The notes below the pieces were generated by a model. That model was not told the DNA's origin, ran no database searches, and saw nothing but the letters and a program-made list of their open reading frames with translations. DNA of 16,015 bases. Origin: Fidelibacterota bacterium SCGC AAA003-L08. GTDB lineage: Bacteria; Fidelibacterota; Marinisomatia; SCGC-AAA003-L08; D37C17. A program made the position numbers and the translations under genes. The stretch is taken from positions 548-16,562 of the forward strand of contig ASPJ01000024.1 in assembly GCA_000405805.1 (NCBI GenBank), read 5' to 3'. Shown here piece by piece: positions 13,247 to 16,015 of the stretch. How positions within the stretch are numbered: position 1 is the stretch's first letter; each line of letters starts with the position of its first letter.

Positions 13247-16015
13247 TTACTCCTTAATATAAAATTGATTTTCTCTATAAACCTTATTCCCAACATTATC
13301 AATTATACTAATTTTTAATACATGTTCCCCATATGATAATTTTTTATTTAATCTATAGACAACTTCATTTCTATAGGTATTATATTCAAATATAACTGGT
13401 TTTTCATCATCTATCTGTACTTGAATGCTATTTTCATCTTTAATCCCAGACTCAGGATCATCTAATTTAAATTTAATTTCTCTAAATTCATCCTGATAAT
13501 AATGTCCGCCATTTCCTGGATATACTTTAGTAATAAGAGGTGCCTGATTTTCCTTTATTACAGCATATATTCCTCCAGAATTTATATTTGCTTTTAGAGA
13601 TATTTCTTTATTGTCAATTGATGAGGGTATATAATCCCATTTATTATTATGGACATCATACTTGTAAATAGAAGAGTGATCTAATTGCATCCGGTTTTGT
13701 AGCCTAACTATCAATTCAATAGGTTTATTGAATCTTAAACGAGTAGGACCAATAAAAATAGGCTCAGTGATTGTAGTGGCAGTATATTTTTTATCTGATA
13801 AGTCAGGTTTTTGAATCCATATAATAGTAGAATCATTAAAAGTATATGGTTTACCTCTGATAATAGTTTGGCTATTATTATATAATAGCTTAAACTCCTT
13901 GTCAGGATAAGTAATTTCCTTATTTACCATATATTTAAATACATGTTCAGGATTTGTATCGAAATTAATTTCTATATCCTGATGATTATTAAACTCTTTA
14001 GTTTTTAGAAGATTTGTTTCAAAAGAATTTTTAGATATTCTATTCATAGCCATAGTTTTCCTATAGCCATCTTTTTTATAAGTTAGATACGGATTAACTG
14101 AAGTAAATTTTTCAGTTTGGAACTCAAGAATTATACCATGCTTATAGTGTTTTAGAATAAATTCTCCATTAATTGACGGAATATTGTCTTTAATAATATT
14201 GATATATTGAGAGAGATATTTGGTTCCATCATCAGACTGTATATCTATTTTTAAAACAGAAAAAGGTTTTTCTGTATATTCCCAATTAATAATATTATTT
14301 TTGATATATGTATTATTGGATGGAATTATTTTATCTGAATTATATTTTCCAGTAATACTAAACTCATAATGATTTTTTTCATCTATTATATTATTAAATA
14401 TTATGGAGCTATCATTATGTATTGTTTGTATAACAGGCAGAATTTTATTTAATACTGTCCCTGATGCATGAATTTTATTATTATTGAAATCAGATATTAT
14501 AATCTTAAAATCATGATATTGATTATCATTAAATGCAATAAATGATTCTGAGTATTCAGGGTTGATAAAAAGCATATCTTTGTTTACATCAGCAAATAAC
14601 CTGTAAAACGTATCACCACCAGTATCTATCTTTAGCTGATAATCCCGTTCATTATAAATATATTTAGCATCATAATAATCATAAGTATCATATGATACTT
14701 CATATACCTTATTATCATCTAGGTATAATTCAATTTTGTAAATACCATAGCTAAAAGGTTGTTTATCAACTTTATCTAAAACATCTATTGCTAAACCAAA
14801 TTTACCATTTACTGCTATTGTATCAGTGAGTTCATATATATTTGCAGACAACCTCGAAAAATTAAATATTTGAGGTTTTTGCATTCCATTAATAGTTCCA
14901 TCAAATTCCAAGGGAATAAATGCGATATTATTTGCAACAGGGGATCTGTTATCAATAATATTGTATTCATAGAGTGGATTAAACGGCCTTCCCGTAGAAT
15001 CTCTCAACTCATAATGAAGATGTGGGCCAGATAGACTACCTGTATCTCCAGCATATCCAATAGTTTCTCCTTTATTAAATCTAAACTCATTTGGTTCGAA
15101 TACATAGTGTAATGAATATTTATTATTTTTTTCCTGAAGAGAACGAACTATATTGTCAATTTCTTTAGTGAAATTATTAAGATGAGCATATAAAGCAACA
15201 TTTCCATCATCTAACTGAAAATATATAGCCTTTCCATATTTATTAGTATTGACAGTTATTTTTTTTATGTATCCATCACTGGTAGCAAATATTTTATTTC
15301 CAATTTTACCATATGTTCTTATATCTAGACCAGCATGATATCTATTAGGTCTTTCCTCTGCAAAGAATGCTGTTACTGTTTTGCTAGCATCAGTTGGCCA
15401 AATATATCTTGCATCACAAGAGGTATTATCTCCATCACATATCCCACACCTATCTTTTTTACTTTTCCCATCACATACTCCAAAACAGTCTTCTTTTGTG
15501 TTCCCATCACATATGCCGGCACAGTCCAATTTACTTTTACCAAAGCAGACTCCAAAACAATCTTTATCACTATTTGCAATATGATTTGTTTGTCCAGAAG
15601 AACATATAGAACAATCATCTAAAAATGCAGAGCCATTAGCTACTCCGGCACAGTCACTACATGTTGAGTTATCTCCTCCGCATATATTACATTCATCTAT
15701 TTCTAAATCACCACCCCATGTTCCTGCACAATCTTGCACACAATCATTAGATATATTTTGATCACAATTCCCACAGTTATCCAATTTATTAGTACCATTA
15801 GCTACTCCAGCACAGTCACTACATGTTGAGTTATCTCCTCCACATATATCACATTCGTCTATTTCTAAATCACCGCCCCATGTTCCTGCACAATCTTGCA
15901 CACAATCATTAGATATATTTTGATCACAATTCCCACAGTTATCCAATTTATTAGTACCATTAGCTACTCCAGCACAGTCACTACATGTTGAGTTATCTCC
16001 TCCACATATATCACA
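13247..16015 (-). CDS. Large secreted M23-family metallopeptidase with N-terminal cysteine-module repeats (5' end outside window)
   Basis: The frame is open to the right edge, with 922 residues visible. The TTG at 15946 is an internal Leu of a repeat, not a start, so signal peptide and start are missing. Residues are numbered from the edge. Residues 1-200 are cysteine modules (54-residue tandem repeats, then shorter DC-x-G-x-CDG units). Residues 203-345 form an M23 (LytM/lysostaphin-type) domain: His227 and Asp231 (HAGLD), His278 (YAHL), and His332 and His334 (HLH). Zinc ligands should be His227, Asp231 and His334. All are present, so it is probably an active peptidoglycan endopeptidase. About 25 extra residues lie between YAHL and the glycine-rich stretch before HLH. 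Residues 346-820 are beta-type and unrecognised. The last 100 ('LDDPESGI', 'YGEHVLKISIIDNVGN') form an Ig-like domain. There is no T9SS tail. The first gene of the run, ending 11 bp before adk. Confidence 0.92.
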   Translation of the reverse strand, partial: CDICGGDNSTCSDCAGVANGTNKLDNCGNCDQNISNDCVQDCAGTWGGDLEIDECDICGGDNSTCSDCAGVANGTNKLDNCGNCDQNISNDCVQDCAGTWGGDLEIDECNICGGDNSTCSDCAGVANGSAFLDDCSICSSGQTNHIANSDKDCFGVCFGKSKLDCAGICDGNTKEDCFGVCDGKSKKDRCGICDGDNTSCDARYIWPTDASKTVTAFFAEERPNRYHAGLDIRTYGKIGNKIFATSDGYIKKITVNTNKYGKAIYFQLDDGNVALYAHLNNFTKEIDNIVRSLQEKNNKYSLHYVFEPNEFRFNKGETIGYAGDTGSLSGPHLHYELRDSTGRPFNPLYEYNIIDNRSPVANNIAFIPLEFDGTINGMQKPQIFNFSRLSANIYELTDTIAVNGKFGLAIDVLDKVDKQPFSYGIYKIELYLDDNKVYEVSYDTYDYYDAKYIYNERDYQLKIDTGGDTFYRLFADVNKDMLFINPEYSESFIAFNDNQYHDFKIIISDFNNNKIHASGTVLNKILPVIQTIHNDSSIIFNNIIDEKNHYEFSITGKYNSDKIIPSNNTYIKNNIINWEYTEKPFSVLKIDIQSDDGTKYLSQYINIIKDNIPSINGEFILKHYKHGIILEFQTEKFTSVNPYLTYKKDGYRKTMAMNRISKNSFETNLLKTKEFNNHQDIEINFDTNPEHVFKYMVNKEITYPDKEFKLLYNNSQTIIRGKPYTFNDSTIIWIQKPDLSDKKYTATTITEPIFIGPTRLRFNKPIELIVRLQNRMQLDHSSIYKYDVHNNKWDYIPSSIDNKEISLKANINSGGIYAVIKENQAPLITKVYPGNGGHYYQDEFREIKFKLDDPESGIKDENSIQVQIDDEKPVIFEYNTYRNEVVYRLNKKLSYGEHVLKISIIDNVGNKVYRENQFYIKE
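15416..15620 (-). repeat. Short DCxGxC cysteine modules adjoining the M23 domain
   Basis: Translated on the minus strand: 'LDDCSICSSGQTNHIANSD', then about 12-16-residue units KDCFGVCFGKSK, LDCAGICDGNTK, EDCFGVCDGKSK and DRCGICDGDNTSC, ending right before the peptidase begins at 'ARYIWPTDAS'. The CFG/CDG and KSK repeats are visible at DNA level. They are of the same type as in the giant protein on the other strand and probably form small disulfide-bonded knots outside the inner membrane. Confidence 0.75.
15636..16015 (-). repeat. 162-bp near-identical tandem repeats coding 54-residue cysteine modules
   Basis: Two full copies (15636-15797 and 15798-15959) plus the start of a third (15960-16015) that runs off the edge. 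The two full copies differ at about 5 of 162 positions, mostly silent. Each codes for CAGVANGT(N)KLDNCGNCDQ, then NISNDCVQDCAGTWGGDLEI, then DEC(D/N)ICGGDNSTCSD. The repeat is in frame, so copy number can change without breaking the gene. Confidence 0.9.

Noticed and set aside
15335..15622. Overlapping ORFs on both strands within the M23 cysteine-module region
   Set aside because: They are shadow frames of the repeated cysteine codons, without ribosome sites or recognisable protein features.
15944..15946. TTG at 15946 as the start of the M23 protein
   Set aside because: It is the Leu of a repeated 'NKLDNCGNC' motif also present 162 bp away, and the frame continues to the window edge.
15636..16015. 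CRISPR array
   Set aside because: The repeats are 162 bp, contiguous, in frame and coding, with no short repeat/unique spacer pattern.

Overview
The window is AT-rich (roughly 30% GC by eye, not counted) bacterial DNA using the standard bacterial code: TGA, TAA and TAG all end genes. Three features point to a marine bacterium of the Candidatus Marinimicrobia (SAR406) type or a relative in the Fibrobacterota-Chlorobiota-Bacteroidota area. The first is a C-terminal 'YPNPFNP' type IX secretion (T9SS) sorting domain. The second is long runs of 'DCxGxC' cysteine modules. The third is the recurrent 'LPNxLWVGSL' and 'AFYF...DWIG' surface-protein modules. The assignment is inferred from motifs, not from a search.

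Left two-thirds (1-10935, + strand): one giant secreted surface protein, open at the left edge, with 3644 residues visible. In order it has cysteine-rich modules, a fibronectin-III-like domain, a cohesin-like beta domain, MopE-like Cys/DxDGDG units, an 'AFYF/DWIG' beta domain, more cysteine modules, and 24 tandem cadherin-like ('tandem-95') units of about 90 residues. It ends with a doublet of LPNxLWVGSL modules, a second AFYF/DWIG domain and the T9SS tail. It looks like a very long, acidic, calcium-stiffened adhesin or stalk exported to the outer surface.

Right third (10945-16015, - strand): a tightly packed gene run, read right to left. It starts with a large M23 metallopeptidase (open at the right edge) whose N-terminal part carries the same cysteine modules as the giant protein, including near-identical 162-bp tandem repeats. 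Next are adenylate kinase (adk, 11 bp downstream), dephospho-CoA kinase (coaE, 64 bp further) and a membrane-anchored protein of unknown function. That last gene is split into two frames at a run of eight A residues. It meets the giant gene tail to tail with only 9 bp between the stop codons.

The kinases are housekeeping nucleotide and cofactor enzymes. The M23 protein probably acts on the cell wall in the envelope, and the giant protein on the outer surface. The most notable points are the cysteine modules shared between an adhesin and a peptidase, the recent repeat duplications in both proteins, and the A8 frameshift. No tRNA, rRNA, CRISPR array, insertion sequence or riboswitch was seen, and no stretch over 300 bases lacks a gene.
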